DNA of 64,000 nucleotides from JAAXHH01 sp965225915 (GTDB lineage Bacteria; JAAXHH01): contig OZ245326.1 of assembly GCA_965225915.1 (NCBI GenBank), positions 2,356,001 through 2,420,000 of the forward strand, written 5' to 3'. A program made the position numbers and the translations under genes. Positions within the stretch are counted from its first letter, which is position 1. Every line of letters starts with the position of its first letter. This document shows, in pieces, positions 36,132 through 45,523 of the stretch. The notes under the pieces are model-generated. The model was not told the DNA's origin, ran no database searches, and worked only from the letters and a program-made list of their open reading frames with translations.

Positions 36132-36746
36132 GTGCGCTGGTCGGTGGTCTGCCTGGGAGTGGTCATCTCGGCGTTGCTGTTCGTCCGATGCGGTTCCAAG
36201 ACCATGCAGTTCCCGGATTCGCTCAATACACCCGAGGCCGAGTACGCGAGGGCGCTGAGTCTACTGGAATCAGGCGCGCTTGACGAAGCGGAAGCGGCAT
36301 TGCGCAGAACGATGCAACTCGATGGAGGTTACGCGCCGGCCTACGTTGGGATGAGTCGACTGTTCTTCGAACGGGGTGATGTGAAGGAGGCGATCCGTTA
36401 CATTCACATGGCCAGGATACGGGATGTGGATTACGTGCCCTGCTGGCTGATGGCCGCTCGCCTGTACGAAGCCTCCGGGCAGTACCAGGCGGCGGTGAAC
36501 GAGTTCCGGGAGGCGATCTCCAGGGATAAAGATCAATTGTGGGCCGTGGAAAGCTACTTCGATCTGGGCCGTACCCTGGAAAAGCTGGATGAACTGGAAG
36601 ATGCCCACGACGCTTACATGGAGGCGATCTCCCTGGACCCCCTTCATCTCGAGGCTCGTGCCGGTGTCACGCGTATCTTGAAGACCCTTGGCTCGGAATT
36701 CCTGATGCGGCTGCGATACGAGAACCGGGACATCATCCTGCCGTAA
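36132..36746 (+). CDS. TPR-repeat exported protein
   Basis: The 204-residue protein starts at GTG 36132. An N-terminal hydrophobic signal (VVCLGVVISALLFVRC) ends at a cysteine, but the residue before it is Arg, so lipidation is doubtful. About four TPR units follow (residues 37-180), for example EYARALSLLESGALDEAEAA and AYVGMSRLFFERGDVKEAIR. It is probably a scaffold at the envelope. It sits alone after the tRNA terminator. Confidence 0.8.
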   Translation: MRWSVVCLGVVISALLFVRCGSKTMQFPDSLNTPEAEYARALSLLESGALDEAEAALRRTMQLDGGYAPAYVGMSRLFFERGDVKEAIRYIHMARIRDVDYVPCWLMAARLYEASGQYQAAVNEFREAISRDKDQLWAVESYFDLGRTLEKLDELEDAHDAYMEAISLDPLHLEARAGVTRILKTLGSEFLMRLRYENRDIILP

Positions 36747-36808
36747 CGGATATCGACCGCCCGGAAGGTCGCGCCATCGATGGCGCGGTGACAAACCGGA
36801 CGGCCCGT

Positions 36809-37624
36809 TCAGGAAATATCACCGATAACACCCTGGATATACTTTACGGAGCGTTCCAGGGCCTTGCGCCTCTCCTCCCCGTTTTCACCCGTAATACCGC
36901 ATTCATAGGCCAGGTACCCGTCGTACCCGATATCACTGAGGGCGGACAGCCCGGCCTTCCAATCGATGTCGCCGGTGCCCGGCTCCTGGCGCGTGTTGTC
37001 GGCCATGTGCACGTGACCGACGTATCGACGTCCAGCCCTGCGCAAAGCGGCAGGTGTGTCCGTCTCCTCGATATGCATGTGAAAGAAATCGCACAGCAGG
37101 CTGGCCGATGGCGGGTCGCCGGCCCTCTTGATGATTTCGATACCCCGGTCCTGCTGTCTCAGCAGGTGCTCCTCGTATCGGTTCAACGGTTCCAGCAATA
37201 CCTTCGTGTCCTGCTCCGCGGCGAATTCCGCCAGGTCCCGGACAATCTCGGTCAACAACTGCATTTCCAGGGTGATGGCGTCGGCCAGCGGCGTGAGATC
37301 CGGAATGCGCGGCGGCCCGAAAATGGGTGGCAGGATCAGGCCGACGGCCCCGAAATGCCCGCACACCTCCAGGTTTTCCTTTGCCTCGGCGATGCTGTGG
37401 TTCCTCTTCTCGGTATCAGGATCAAGAAAGTCGAATGTCGACTGCCCGCATAACGATACCAGTCGTATATCGCGATTCCGGAGCGCGGTTTCCAGTTCTT
37501 CGATCCGCCCGGCCGGCCCCCGTCCGGAGATTTCGAGGCCCTCGACCTTCAAGGCTTCGGCATAATCCAGTTTTTCGTTTAAGCTGTCCCCGGGGAGCAG
37601 GGCCTCCTGCAGAGCGATTTTCAT
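36809..37624 (-). CDS. sugar phosphate isomerase/epimerase (TIM barrel)
   Basis: The 271-residue protein carries the metal-binding residues of the xylose-isomerase-like barrel: VLLEPLNRYEEHLLR near 142, LLCDFFHMHIEETD near 182, YVGHVHMADNTRQEPGTGDIDW near 206 and LAYECGI near 245. It acts on a keto or aldo sugar or inositol derivative; the substrate is not clear. It lies 9 bases after the PhyH gene on the same strand, probably in one transcript with the dehydratase. Confidence 0.9.
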   Translation of the reverse strand: MKIALQEALLPGDSLNEKLDYAEALKVEGLEISGRGPAGRIEELETALRNRDIRLVSLCGQSTFDFLDPDTEKRNHSIAEAKENLEVCGHFGAVGLILPPIFGPPRIPDLTPLADAITLEMQLLTEIVRDLAEFAAEQDTKVLLEPLNRYEEHLLRQQDRGIEIIKRAGDPPSASLLCDFFHMHIEETDTPAALRRAGRRYVGHVHMADNTRQEPGTGDIDWKAGLSALSDIGYDGYLAYECGITGENGEERRKALERSVKYIQGVIGDIS

Positions 37625-37633
37625 TTCGTCTCC

Positions 37634-38314
37634 TTACGGATCTTTGTCGATGAATATCGAGTTGGACCAGCCCGTCGAAGTATCGGGTACATCCGCGTTT
37701 CGGTAGGTGGGAATGAAAGACCAGCGTTCCTGGCCGGACCGGTTCGGATAGGAACTGTGCAGCAGCCTGTCATGAAACACCAGTACGTCTCCGCATTTCA
37801 TCTCCACGTCCAACACTTCCTCGCCCTTCAGGTCATCGTCCGAAACGCGGTTGGAGAATCCCCTGGCGTCCTTGACTGACGCATGATCGTGCGTCCGACG
37901 GTGGGAGCCGGGTATGACCCGCAGGCAGCCGTTTTCCGGCGTCGCATCTTCCAGGGCGATCCAGGCGGAGTATTTGGTCGAACCGCCCCAGTACGCCTGG
38001 TCCTGGTGCCAGGGTGAAGCGAAATGGACCCTGGGAGATTTGAAGACGGGTTTTGCGCTGAGAAACTCGATGCGGGGACCGACCACCGGCCGCAGGATCG
38101 ACACCATCCGCGGATCGCAGGAAATGGCAGAGAACAACGGGGGGATAGCGTCGCACATCCACACGAACACACCCGAAGGCCCGGTTTTGCTTTCCACGAG
38201 CTCCTTCGCCGCGGTCTTACACGCCGCCATCTCGTCCACGGAGAATACGGACCTGGCGAAGAGGTAACCAGTTTCAGCGAACGATGAAACGGCTTCGTCC
38301 GACGCTTTCAGCAT
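37634..38314 (-). CDS. phytanoyl-CoA dioxygenase (PhyH) family protein
   Basis: The 226-residue Fe(II)/2-oxoglutarate dioxygenase has the HxD iron motif in WHQDQAYWGG (near 118), the core SAWIALEDATPENGCLRVIPGSHR, and the distal histidine in HDRLLHSSYPNRS, with a following arginine for 2-oxoglutarate. Its substrate is unknown. It is sandwiched between the isomerase and the pentonate dehydratase, which points to sugar-acid or compatible-solute metabolism. Confidence 0.9.
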   Translation of the reverse strand: MLKASDEAVSSFAETGYLFARSVFSVDEMAACKTAAKELVESKTGPSGVFVWMCDAIPPLFSAISCDPRMVSILRPVVGPRIEFLSAKPVFKSPRVHFASPWHQDQAYWGGSTKYSAWIALEDATPENGCLRVIPGSHRRTHDHASVKDARGFSNRVSDDDLKGEEVLDVEMKCGDVLVFHDRLLHSSYPNRSGQERWSFIPTYRNADVPDTSTGWSNSIFIDKDP

Positions 38315-38331
38315 GAAAGCCTCCTCGTATG

Positions 38332-40047
38332 CTAGTGGGAATCCCTAGCGACCGGAGCCCCGCTGCCGCCGATCAGGAAATCGAAATCCACGCCCCGGTC
38401 AGCCTGGAGCACGTGGTCTACGTACAAACGGCAGTATCCCCGGTCCATCGCCGGTTCGGGCGGGGTCCAGAGCTCGCGTCTACGCGCCAGTTCGTCTTCG
38501 GGCACGTCGAGGGTCAGGCGGCGCGCTCCAACGTTCAGTTCGATCATGTCGCCATCTGCAACGAGCGCGAGCGTGCCGCCCGTCGCGGCCTCCGGTGCCA
38601 CGTGGAGCACGACCGTGCCGTAGGCCGTGCCGCTCATCCGGGCATCGGATATACGGACCATGTCCGTCACGCCCTGCTGGAGCAGTTTCGGCGGAAGGGG
38701 CATGTTCCCCACCTCCGCCATCCCCGGATAGCCCTTCGGTCCACAGTTCTTCAGAACCATGACACTGTCCGCGTCCACGTCCAGGTCAGGATCGTCGATG
38801 CGGGTATGGAGATCTTCGATGTTTTCGAATACCACGGCGCGGCCGCGGTGTCGCATCAGTCCAGGCGAAGCAGCGGATGGTTTGATGATGGCTCCATCGG
38901 GACACAGGTTGCCCTGGAGCACGGCCAGGCCGCCGGCTTCGTTCAACGGGGCGTCGAGGGTGCGGATCACGTCCCGGTTGTAGCAAGGCGCTTCCGCCGT
39001 GTTCTCCCCGATGGTCCTGCCGTTTACGGTCATTGCGTCGCGGTGGATCAAGTCGCCCATTTCGCGGATCACCGCCGGCAGGCCGCCCGCGTAGAAGAAG
39101 TCCTCCATCAGGTATTCTCCCGACGGCATCAGGTTCACGAGACAGGGGATGTCGCAGCCGAGGCGGTCCCAGTCCTCCAGGGAGAGATCAACCCCGAGCC
39201 GACCGGCCAGCGCCAGCAGGTGCACGACCGAGTTGGTGGAACCGCCGATGGCGCCCACCACCCGGATGGCGTTTTCGAGGGCCTTGCGCGTGACGATCGC
39301 GGACATGCGCAGGTCCTCGCGAACCATCTGTACTGCCCGTCTGCCCGCCTCGTGGGCCAGCGTTAGCCGTCGTGAATCCGCCGCGGGAATGGCCGCGTTG
39401 GCCGGCATGCCCATGCCCAGCGCCTCTACGACACTGGCCATGGTCGATGCCGTTCCCATGGTCATGCAGTGGCCGGCGGACCGGTTCATGCAGGATTCCG
39501 CCTCCAGGAACTCCTCCACGCTCATGGTGCCGCCGCGCACCTCTTCGCTGAATTTGTAGACGTCAGTGCCCGATCCGATATTCCGTCCCCTGAACTTGCC
39601 GTTGAGCATGGGACCGCCGGATATTGCCAGGGTGGGTAGATCGCAGCTTGCCGCGCCCATGAGCAGGGCTGGAGTCGTTTTGTCACATCCGGCAAGCAAT
39701 ACGACGCCGTCGAGCGGATTAGCGCGAATGGTCTCTTCCACGTCCATGCTGACCAGGTTGCGGAATAGCATGGTGGTCGGCCGCATGAGGGACTCGCCCA
39801 GGGACATGACGGGGAATTCCACCGGGAAACCGCCCGCCTCGTATACGCCGCGGCGCACGCGCTCCGCGATAGTCCGAAAATGGGCGTTGCACGGCGTCAG
39901 TTCCGACCAGGTGTTGCAGATGCCGATAACGGGCCGGCCGTCGAAGACATGATCCGGAAGTCCCTGGTTCTTCATCCAGCTTCGATGTATGAATCCCACT
40001 TTGTCCCTGGGACCGAACCAGCGGGTGCTGCGAAGGGGTGATGTCAT
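38332..40047 (-). CDS. IlvD/Edd-family pentonate dehydratase (L-arabinonate/D-xylonate type)
   Basis: The 571-residue protein has the cluster cysteines of the family. They lie in GICNTWSELTPCNAHFR (near 48), LLAGCDKTTPALLMGAASCD (near 118) and AGHCMTMGTASTMAS (near 190), with the C-terminal NCGPKGYPGMAEVGNMPLPP and ISDARMSGTAYGTVVLH. The pattern of the first motif and of the C-terminal end matches the sugar-acid branch rather than branched-chain IlvD. It probably dehydrates arabinonate or a related aldonate. Confidence 0.88.
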   Translation of the reverse strand: MTSPLRSTRWFGPRDKVGFIHRSWMKNQGLPDHVFDGRPVIGICNTWSELTPCNAHFRTIAERVRRGVYEAGGFPVEFPVMSLGESLMRPTTMLFRNLVSMDVEETIRANPLDGVVLLAGCDKTTPALLMGAASCDLPTLAISGGPMLNGKFRGRNIGSGTDVYKFSEEVRGGTMSVEEFLEAESCMNRSAGHCMTMGTASTMASVVEALGMGMPANAAIPAADSRRLTLAHEAGRRAVQMVREDLRMSAIVTRKALENAIRVVGAIGGSTNSVVHLLALAGRLGVDLSLEDWDRLGCDIPCLVNLMPSGEYLMEDFFYAGGLPAVIREMGDLIHRDAMTVNGRTIGENTAEAPCYNRDVIRTLDAPLNEAGGLAVLQGNLCPDGAIIKPSAASPGLMRHRGRAVVFENIEDLHTRIDDPDLDVDADSVMVLKNCGPKGYPGMAEVGNMPLPPKLLQQGVTDMVRISDARMSGTAYGTVVLHVAPEAATGGTLALVADGDMIELNVGARRLTLDVPEDELARRRELWTPPEPAMDRGYCRLYVDHVLQADRGVDFDFLIGGSGAPVARDSH

Positions 40048-40079
40048 GTATGCTCCTGGAAACGAAGGATGGTCTCGGT

Positions 40080-40706
40080 TTATTCCTGCCGCCTGGACGC
40101 GGCCCAGGCCGCGCGAAGCGTGGAAGGAGAAAGGACGAACCGGGCGGCGGGTAAGAGCAGGGTTACGGGAACGATGCGGATCACGCCCCGGCTGTCTAAT
40201 TCGAATACGGCTTCGTTGAATTCGGGTTCGACGAGAATCCGGACACGCTCCGCGCCGTGCAGGAAGCCGGTAAAGGCGCAGATGTTTCCCCAGAGGCGGC
40301 CCGTGTCATAGGGATTGTCCAACCCGAAGCGCCCGGCGACGTGCAACGACACGAGACGCGCGCACCCCGCCACGTTGCGCAGGAGTCTCAGCACACCCCT
40401 CATGAATCCTTTGCTCTTCAGCAACTTCATGAAGCGTTTCGCAGTAACGCCCGATGTTTCAGGCGGGGTTTCGCCAGGATCAGCCGGCGCTTTGCTGGTC
40501 CGGCGCCTCCTGTTCGAATCACTGCTTACTGCGAGAGAGGGGGTGAATCGGAGCAGACCGAACAACCACCCGATCGTGATCCTGCCTGTGAATGCTTCCC
40601 GTCGAACGATCGAGAAGGAGATCGTCACGGGTATGACGAGTAGCAAAAGGACGAAGAGCAGAATAGCGGCGGAAATGAGAAGTACCGGTTCTAAGGTCAG
40701 GGACAC
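40080..40706 (-). CDS. DUF2953 protein, YtfI-like
   Basis: The 208-residue protein starts with a long hydrophobic segment (LLISAAILLFVLLLLVIPVTISF) and a beta-strand pattern, followed by an Arg/Pro-rich spacer. The C-terminal region LHVAGRFGLDNPYDTGRLWGNICAF and IRIVPVTLLLPAARF is typical of DUF2953. In Bacillus the DUF2953 gene ytfI lies next to ytfJ, exactly as here. The molecular function is unknown. Confidence 0.8.
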   Translation of the reverse strand: MSLTLEPVLLISAAILLFVLLLLVIPVTISFSIVRREAFTGRITIGWLFGLLRFTPSLAVSSDSNRRRRTSKAPADPGETPPETSGVTAKRFMKLLKSKGFMRGVLRLLRNVAGCARLVSLHVAGRFGLDNPYDTGRLWGNICAFTGFLHGAERVRILVEPEFNEAVFELDSRGVIRIVPVTLLLPAARFVLSPSTLRAAWAASRRQE

Positions 40707-40709
40707 GGC

Positions 40710-41066
40710 TTATTTTTCTTCGCTTTCCTTGGGTTTCAGCCACCGGTCCAGCACTGATTTCATGAGCTCCACCACCGTGTTCGTGGCTGATGATAAACCG
40801 GACTGGCCCGACATGCGTTCCAGGCGCACGTCTCCGTCCTTGACAACCAGGACGGCAACCGGCTGCACACCGCCGCCACCGCCGGTGCCGCTTCTTCCGC
40901 CGTTTTTGTCTTCCGCCCCGCCCCCGCCAAAGCCGAAACCGAGTTTAACCAGGGGAATGACTGTCGTTTTTCCGACCTCCACGGGATCGCCGACGACGGA
41001 CTGCGCCTTGGCAATTTCCCTGAGTTCGCCCAGGGTGGTTTTGACCAGATTCTCCAAATCAGCCAT
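40710..41066 (-). CDS. GerW/YtfJ-family protein
   Basis: The 118-residue protein begins MADLENLVKTTLGELREIAK, then VVGDPVEVGKTTVIPLVKLGFGFGGG, a Gly-rich centre and VAVLVVKDGDVRLER. This is the YtfJ/GerW fold pattern. In Bacillus it is a spore protein, but it is also widespread in non-sporulating bacteria. ATG 41066 is supported by GGGAGA upstream. It is adjacent to and upstream of the DUF2953 gene, with a 3-base gap, so they are co-transcribed. Confidence 0.85.
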   Translation of the reverse strand: MADLENLVKTTLGELREIAKAQSVVGDPVEVGKTTVIPLVKLGFGFGGGGAEDKNGGRSGTGGGGGVQPVAVLVVKDGDVRLERMSGQSGLSSATNTVVELMKSVLDRWLKPKESEEK

Positions 41067-41190
41067 GCGTGATCTCCCATCTTTACTTGATGTCCCGGAT
41101 TTCTGCGGGACCGGGATACGATTGCCCAATGTCGCGCCGGCGCCGATGGTGGTTCTTTCCGGCTTCGGCTGCGTACAGCCGGCGATGAAC

Positions 41191-41829
41191 CTACTGGCTG
41201 CCCCACAAATCTTCAAGGCGACGGTCCCGGCCGCAGTTGTACCGGTAGAACTTGTACCGCAACGGGTTCTTAAGGTAGTAATCCTGATGGTACTCTTCCG
41301 CCTTGTAGAACACCGAAGCCGGGCTGATCTCGGTCACCACGCGGTCGAAACGACCGGAATCGATCCATTTCTGTTTCGATGCCTCGGCCAGCGCTTTCTG
41401 TTTGTCGTCGAGGTAGAAAATAGCCGCGCGGTACTGGCTGCCCCTGTCGCAGAACTGGCGGTCATTCACCGTCGGATCGATGTTTACCCAGAATACATCC
41501 AGCAGTTCCTGGTACGTGATCTTCGATGGATCATAACGGATTTCCATGGCTTCCGTGTGTCCGGTATTGCCAGCGGATACCTCGCCGTAACTGGGATTAT
41601 GCAAGTGACCGCCGGAATATCCCACGATGGTGGAAATGACGCCGTCCAGTTTGTCATACGGCGGTTCCATGCACCAGAAACAGCCACCGGCGAGGGTCGC
41701 TAGAGCGTACTCTCCCGCTTCGCCGGACTGAGACGCCGGTTCGGCCGCCGGTTTGGCCAGGGTGTACACGGTAAACGCGAGCAATCCGGCGATCAGCACG
41801 GTCGGGAGGGTGTATTTTTTGTTGAACAT
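41191..41829 (-). CDS. msrA: peptide methionine sulfoxide reductase MsrA
   Basis: The 212-residue protein has an N-terminal hydrophobic export signal (TVLIAGLLAFTVYTLA), then the catalytic ATLAGGCFWCMEPPYDKLDGV. VGYSGGHLHNPSYGEVSAGNTGH and PTVNDRQFCDRGSQYR complete the MsrA core. It reduces methionine-S-sulfoxide, here apparently in the periplasm. A ribosome site AAGGAG precedes the ATG. Confidence 0.95.
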   Translation of the reverse strand: MFNKKYTLPTVLIAGLLAFTVYTLAKPAAEPASQSGEAGEYALATLAGGCFWCMEPPYDKLDGVISTIVGYSGGHLHNPSYGEVSAGNTGHTEAMEIRYDPSKITYQELLDVFWVNIDPTVNDRQFCDRGSQYRAAIFYLDDKQKALAEASKQKWIDSGRFDRVVTEISPASVFYKAEEYHQDYYLKNPLRYKFYRYNCGRDRRLEDLWGSQ

Positions 41830-41882
41830 GATGTCTCCTTTCTCATTGAACGTTTCCGGCCGGTTCCCACCAGGGACCGGTC

Positions 41883-44800
41883 CTATCCGAACAGGCCCAA
41901 CTGGTTCGACAGCCGTGGTTTCGCCTTTTTCCGCCGGCGTTTGTCCGGTCTATGCGGTCCGTCGTATTGCTTCAACTGTTCTTCTATGTCGGCCAGGAAG
42001 GGTGACGGGCGGGATGAACGCACCTCGCCGAACAGCATTCGTTTTTTTGACCGCACCAGGTAAAGCCTTTCCCTGGCACGGGTCATGCCCACGTAAAACA
42101 GACGGCGTTCTTCCTCCTCGTCGGACTCCATTCCGGCGTGGCGCAGGGGCACCAGGCCGTCTTCACAGCCCACGACAAAGACGACCGGAAATTCCAGTCC
42201 CTTGGCCGCGTGCAGAGTCATGAGGTTCACACGCTCCGATATTACACCGTAGGCGTCGTATTCCTGGCTGAGCAGCAGCTTGTCGAGCAGCACCGGCAGT
42301 TCCGTCTCGATTCGGGCGCACCGGGTCAACTCCCGCAGGCTGTCCTCCGCCCTGGGATAGCGCCATTTCAGTTTATCCCAGACGGAAGTGTGGGTAAGGC
42401 GTTGCAATACGTCGGCCGCCGCGTGTTTCTCCAGGTCGAAGTTTATTGTATTCAAGTCGTCCAGCAGGCCCTCCACTCCGATCTTGGATCGCTTCATGAG
42501 CAGTCTCGGCTGGTCCATCAGATCCCGCAGGTGGTCGGTCGTGATCTGCGTGCGCTGTTTCCATAGATCTTCGATAAGTTCCACGGTCCGGTCCCCCAGC
42601 CCGTCAATCGTTGACGACAGACACCGAAGCGCGGAAACGGTGGTGACGGTCCTCCCGTCGCCCAGTTGAAGCAGGGTTACCATCTCCTGTACGCCCGGTC
42701 GGTTGATGAGGGACGTGTCGCCGGCGACCTGGTAGGGGATTCCGCTGCGATCGAAGGCTTCCATCAAGGCGGTATTCTGGCTGTTCATCCGGTACAGTAT
42801 CGCGATGTCTCCGAAGGATCGTTCCTCGCCCGGATCTGTTCCGTCTTCCAGGCGGCCTGAATCCTGGGAGAACAGGCTGGTTCCGCCCACCAGACGTTCG
42901 ATCTGGTGAACGACGTACTCAGCTTCGGCCTTGTCCGACCGGGTTTCTCTTATGACCAGGCGTCCCTGGACGTAGAGGGCGGCGACCAGGGGCGGCGCCG
43001 CGGAGGCGCGTGATGCGCTCATGACCTGAGACGAGGCGTCAATCAGGGAAGCCGCGGAACGGTAGTTCTCCTTCAGGAAATGAACCCTGGCACCGGGAAA
43101 GTCGTCCGCAAAGGAATGGAAGTACCGGATATCGGCTCCGCGAAAGCCATAGATGGCCTGGTTGGGGTCGCCTATGGCGGTAATCCGGGCTCCGCCTTCC
43201 ACCAGGCTCTTCAACAGGGCGTGCTGGGCCGGGTTGATGTCCTGGTACTCGTCCACGAAGACGTAACGGAATCGCTCGTGCACGCTCTGCCTGAAACGGT
43301 CGGCCGATCGAAGCAGCTTGGTGGTCTCGAGAATGACATCGTCGAAGTCCAGAAGTCCATGTCTGCGCAGGAGGCGCGTATAGGCCGAGACCGCTTCCGG
43401 TATTTCACCGCCGCGCCCCGACGCCTTCCATCGCGAGACCTCCTCCAACCGCCGCCGCCGCTGAACGGTGTTGTCCAGCGGCCACTGAAGGCGGGCCAGC
43501 CGTTCCTGGTCGTCGGGCGTCGCCACGCTTAAGCTGTATGGGACACTCGTATTGCGGGACCACTGTCGCATCAGTGCGAGGCAGATTCCGTGGAACGTGC
43601 CAACCATGACATCTTTTGCCTGGCCGTCCAACAGGTTTTCCAATCGCGACTTCATTTCCCCGGCGGCCTTATTGGTGAAGGTCACGGCCAGCATCTGGTC
43701 CATCGTGGTTTCATGCCGCGCCAGGAAAGCCATGCGGTGGGTCAGGGTGTGGGTCTTACCGGTGCCGGGTCCCGCCACGATGAGCAGGTGACCCTCCCGG
43801 TGCCTTACGGCCTTAAGTTGATCTTCATTCAACGGTGTGTCGTTAGTTGACGCAGCGGCCGCCGGATCGGGCGTTTCGAGTACGGCCACGTCTTGTGCGG
43901 TTTCGTGAGACAGCGAGGAAGGAACCGTGGCGGTTGTGTCCGCCGATCCTGGTATATCCGATAAGGCAGGCAGCGGATCGATGGTCCCGGTCGTCCCGTT
44001 AAGGCGTTGAGTGATTTCTTCCTCCATCACCGGTGCACCGTCGTTTTCGGGATACCCCCGAGACGGAACGTGCATATCGCGGGGGAGCGCTTCGAGCAGG
44101 GCGATCTGCGTGTCGCCTCCCAGGCGTTCCGCCTGGTTGAACAGCTTGATGACCCCGTAATCTCCATCGTAACCGGGTAGGATATCCACCTCCCCGACCC
44201 GCATGCGGCGAATGCCCTCGGCGATCAACGAACCGGCGACTTGCGCGATGTCTTCTTCGGGTATTTCAAGGAGAATGTCGAGTTCGCTGCCCAGGCGCGC
44301 AACCATGGCCTGGTAAATCGTATCTACGGTTTTTGTTCCAGGTCCGACTTGTTTCGCCTCGCCGATGATCTCGGGGAGGGGGATCACGCTGTAGAAATGG
44401 CGCCAACGGGCGGGTTTTTTCCCCTCGGCCCGGTCGGCGAGCTCGTCCACACGGGCCAAGACGCCGACGGTTACCGGTTTGCCGCAATCCGGACATTTTC
44501 CGTTTTGAGTGATGGTCTCACTGGGGTGCATCCTTCTCCGGCACTTCCTGTGGCCGTCATAATGGTATTTGCCCTCTTCGGGATAGAACTCCACCGTCCC
44601 CGCCAGCCCGTCGTCGTCCGGGTCGGAAAGCGCGCTGTATATCGCGGGATAGTTGCAGGCCGTATCGAACACGGTGGTCTCCCGGCCCAGCTTGCCGGGT
44701 GAATGGGCGTCGGAGTTCGATACGAGCACATAGGCATCGAGTTGTTCCAGGCGCCAGTTCATCAGCGGGTCGGAGGAAAGCCCGGTTTCGACGGCGAAAA

Positions 44801-45377
44801 TGTGGTCCGTAAGATCGCCGTAACAGTCCGCCAACCGGTCGAATCCTCCCTTGGATCCCAGGGCGGAAAACCAGGGCGTCCAGACGTGGGCCGGGATGAG
44901 GCAGGCCATCGGGTCGGTCTCGAGGGTGATCTCCAGGAGGTCCCGGGAGTCCAGCCCCAGGATGGGCCGCCCGTCCGACCGGATGTTGCCGATAGCGTCC
45001 AGCCTGGCCTGTATGCCCTTGGCGGCTTCGAATCCGGGAGCCAGGAGGATGTTGTGGACTTTTCGTACGCGGCCGAGCCGTTTGTATATGTTCGAAATCT
45101 CGACCGTCAACATGAAGCGAACCGGCGCCCGGCAGGCTGCAGGTACCTGGTCCTGCATCGCCCTTTCGTGTTCGGGTTTCAGCCGGAACAATCCCTCTTC
45201 GGCCGGCTGCAGTTTCTCCTCAAGTTCATCCATCCATCCCGGATGAACGAAATCCCCGGTACCGACCACCCGGATTCCCTTCAACTGGGCCCACTTGTAC
45301 AGATGTTCCAGGTTCAGGTTCTTGCTGGTTGCCCGGGAGTAATGGGAGTGGAGATGCAGATCGGCATGAAAAGGCAC
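41883..45377 (-). CDS. endonuclease Q-like PHP nuclease fused to UvrD/PcrA helicase
   Basis: This is a 1164-residue single frame. Residues 1-420 match endonuclease Q: PHP motifs DLHLHSH (6-12), GTGDF, PAHVWTPWF and SNSDAHSPGKLGRE. The zinc-finger part is KCRRRMHP...KCPDCGKPVTVGVLARVDELADR, followed by a helical segment. EndoQ nicks 5' of deaminated bases. Residues 520-1164 are a complete UvrD helicase: AGPGTGKTHTLTHR, VTFTNKAAGEM, VDEYQDINPAQ, GDPNQAIYGFRGAD, LKENYRS, MTLHAAKGLEFPVVFV and FYVGMTRARERLYL. A hydrophilic linker (about 440-520) joins them. It starts at GTG 45377. Confidence 0.92.
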   Translation of the reverse strand: MPFHADLHLHSHYSRATSKNLNLEHLYKWAQLKGIRVVGTGDFVHPGWMDELEEKLQPAEEGLFRLKPEHERAMQDQVPAACRAPVRFMLTVEISNIYKRLGRVRKVHNILLAPGFEAAKGIQARLDAIGNIRSDGRPILGLDSRDLLEITLETDPMACLIPAHVWTPWFSALGSKGGFDRLADCYGDLTDHIFAVETGLSSDPLMNWRLEQLDAYVLVSNSDAHSPGKLGRETTVFDTACNYPAIYSALSDPDDDGLAGTVEFYPEEGKYHYDGHRKCRRRMHPSETITQNGKCPDCGKPVTVGVLARVDELADRAEGKKPARWRHFYSVIPLPEIIGEAKQVGPGTKTVDTIYQAMVARLGSELDILLEIPEEDIAQVAGSLIAEGIRRMRVGEVDILPGYDGDYGVIKLFNQAERLGGDTQIALLEALPRDMHVPSRGYPENDGAPVMEEEITQRLNGTTGTIDPLPALSDIPGSADTTATVPSSLSHETAQDVAVLETPDPAAAASTNDTPLNEDQLKAVRHREGHLLIVAGPGTGKTHTLTHRMAFLARHETTMDQMLAVTFTNKAAGEMKSRLENLLDGQAKDVMVGTFHGICLALMRQWSRNTSVPYSLSVATPDDQERLARLQWPLDNTVQRRRRLEEVSRWKASGRGGEIPEAVSAYTRLLRRHGLLDFDDVILETTKLLRSADRFRQSVHERFRYVFVDEYQDINPAQHALLKSLVEGGARITAIGDPNQAIYGFRGADIRYFHSFADDFPGARVHFLKENYRSAASLIDASSQVMSASRASAAPPLVAALYVQGRLVIRETRSDKAEAEYVVHQIERLVGGTSLFSQDSGRLEDGTDPGEERSFGDIAILYRMNSQNTALMEAFDRSGIPYQVAGDTSLINRPGVQEMVTLLQLGDGRTVTTVSALRCLSSTIDGLGDRTVELIEDLWKQRTQITTDHLRDLMDQPRLLMKRSKIGVEGLLDDLNTINFDLEKHAAADVLQRLTHTSVWDKLKWRYPRAEDSLRELTRCARIETELPVLLDKLLLSQEYDAYGVISERVNLMTLHAAKGLEFPVVFVVGCEDGLVPLRHAGMESDEEEERRLFYVGMTRARERLYLVRSKKRMLFGEVRSSRPSPFLADIEEQLKQYDGPHRPDKRRRKKAKPRLSNQLGLFG

Positions 45378-45523
45378 GGCGGCCCCCTGGTCGTTGACCC
45401 GTCGCGGTATTCGTCAACCGGGAGAATACTCGATTCGGGTCCGGTCCGGCGCTACCGCATCTGTTTGAAAGATGGCAGAATATGCGGGTACTGGCAAGGA
45501 GTTTGTAAGGGTCGGGGTCGCGG

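Noticed and set aside
38329..39366. 345-residue open frame antisense to the dehydratase gene
   Set aside because: It lies opposite a gene with complete family motifs; the sequence is low complexity and unlike any family.
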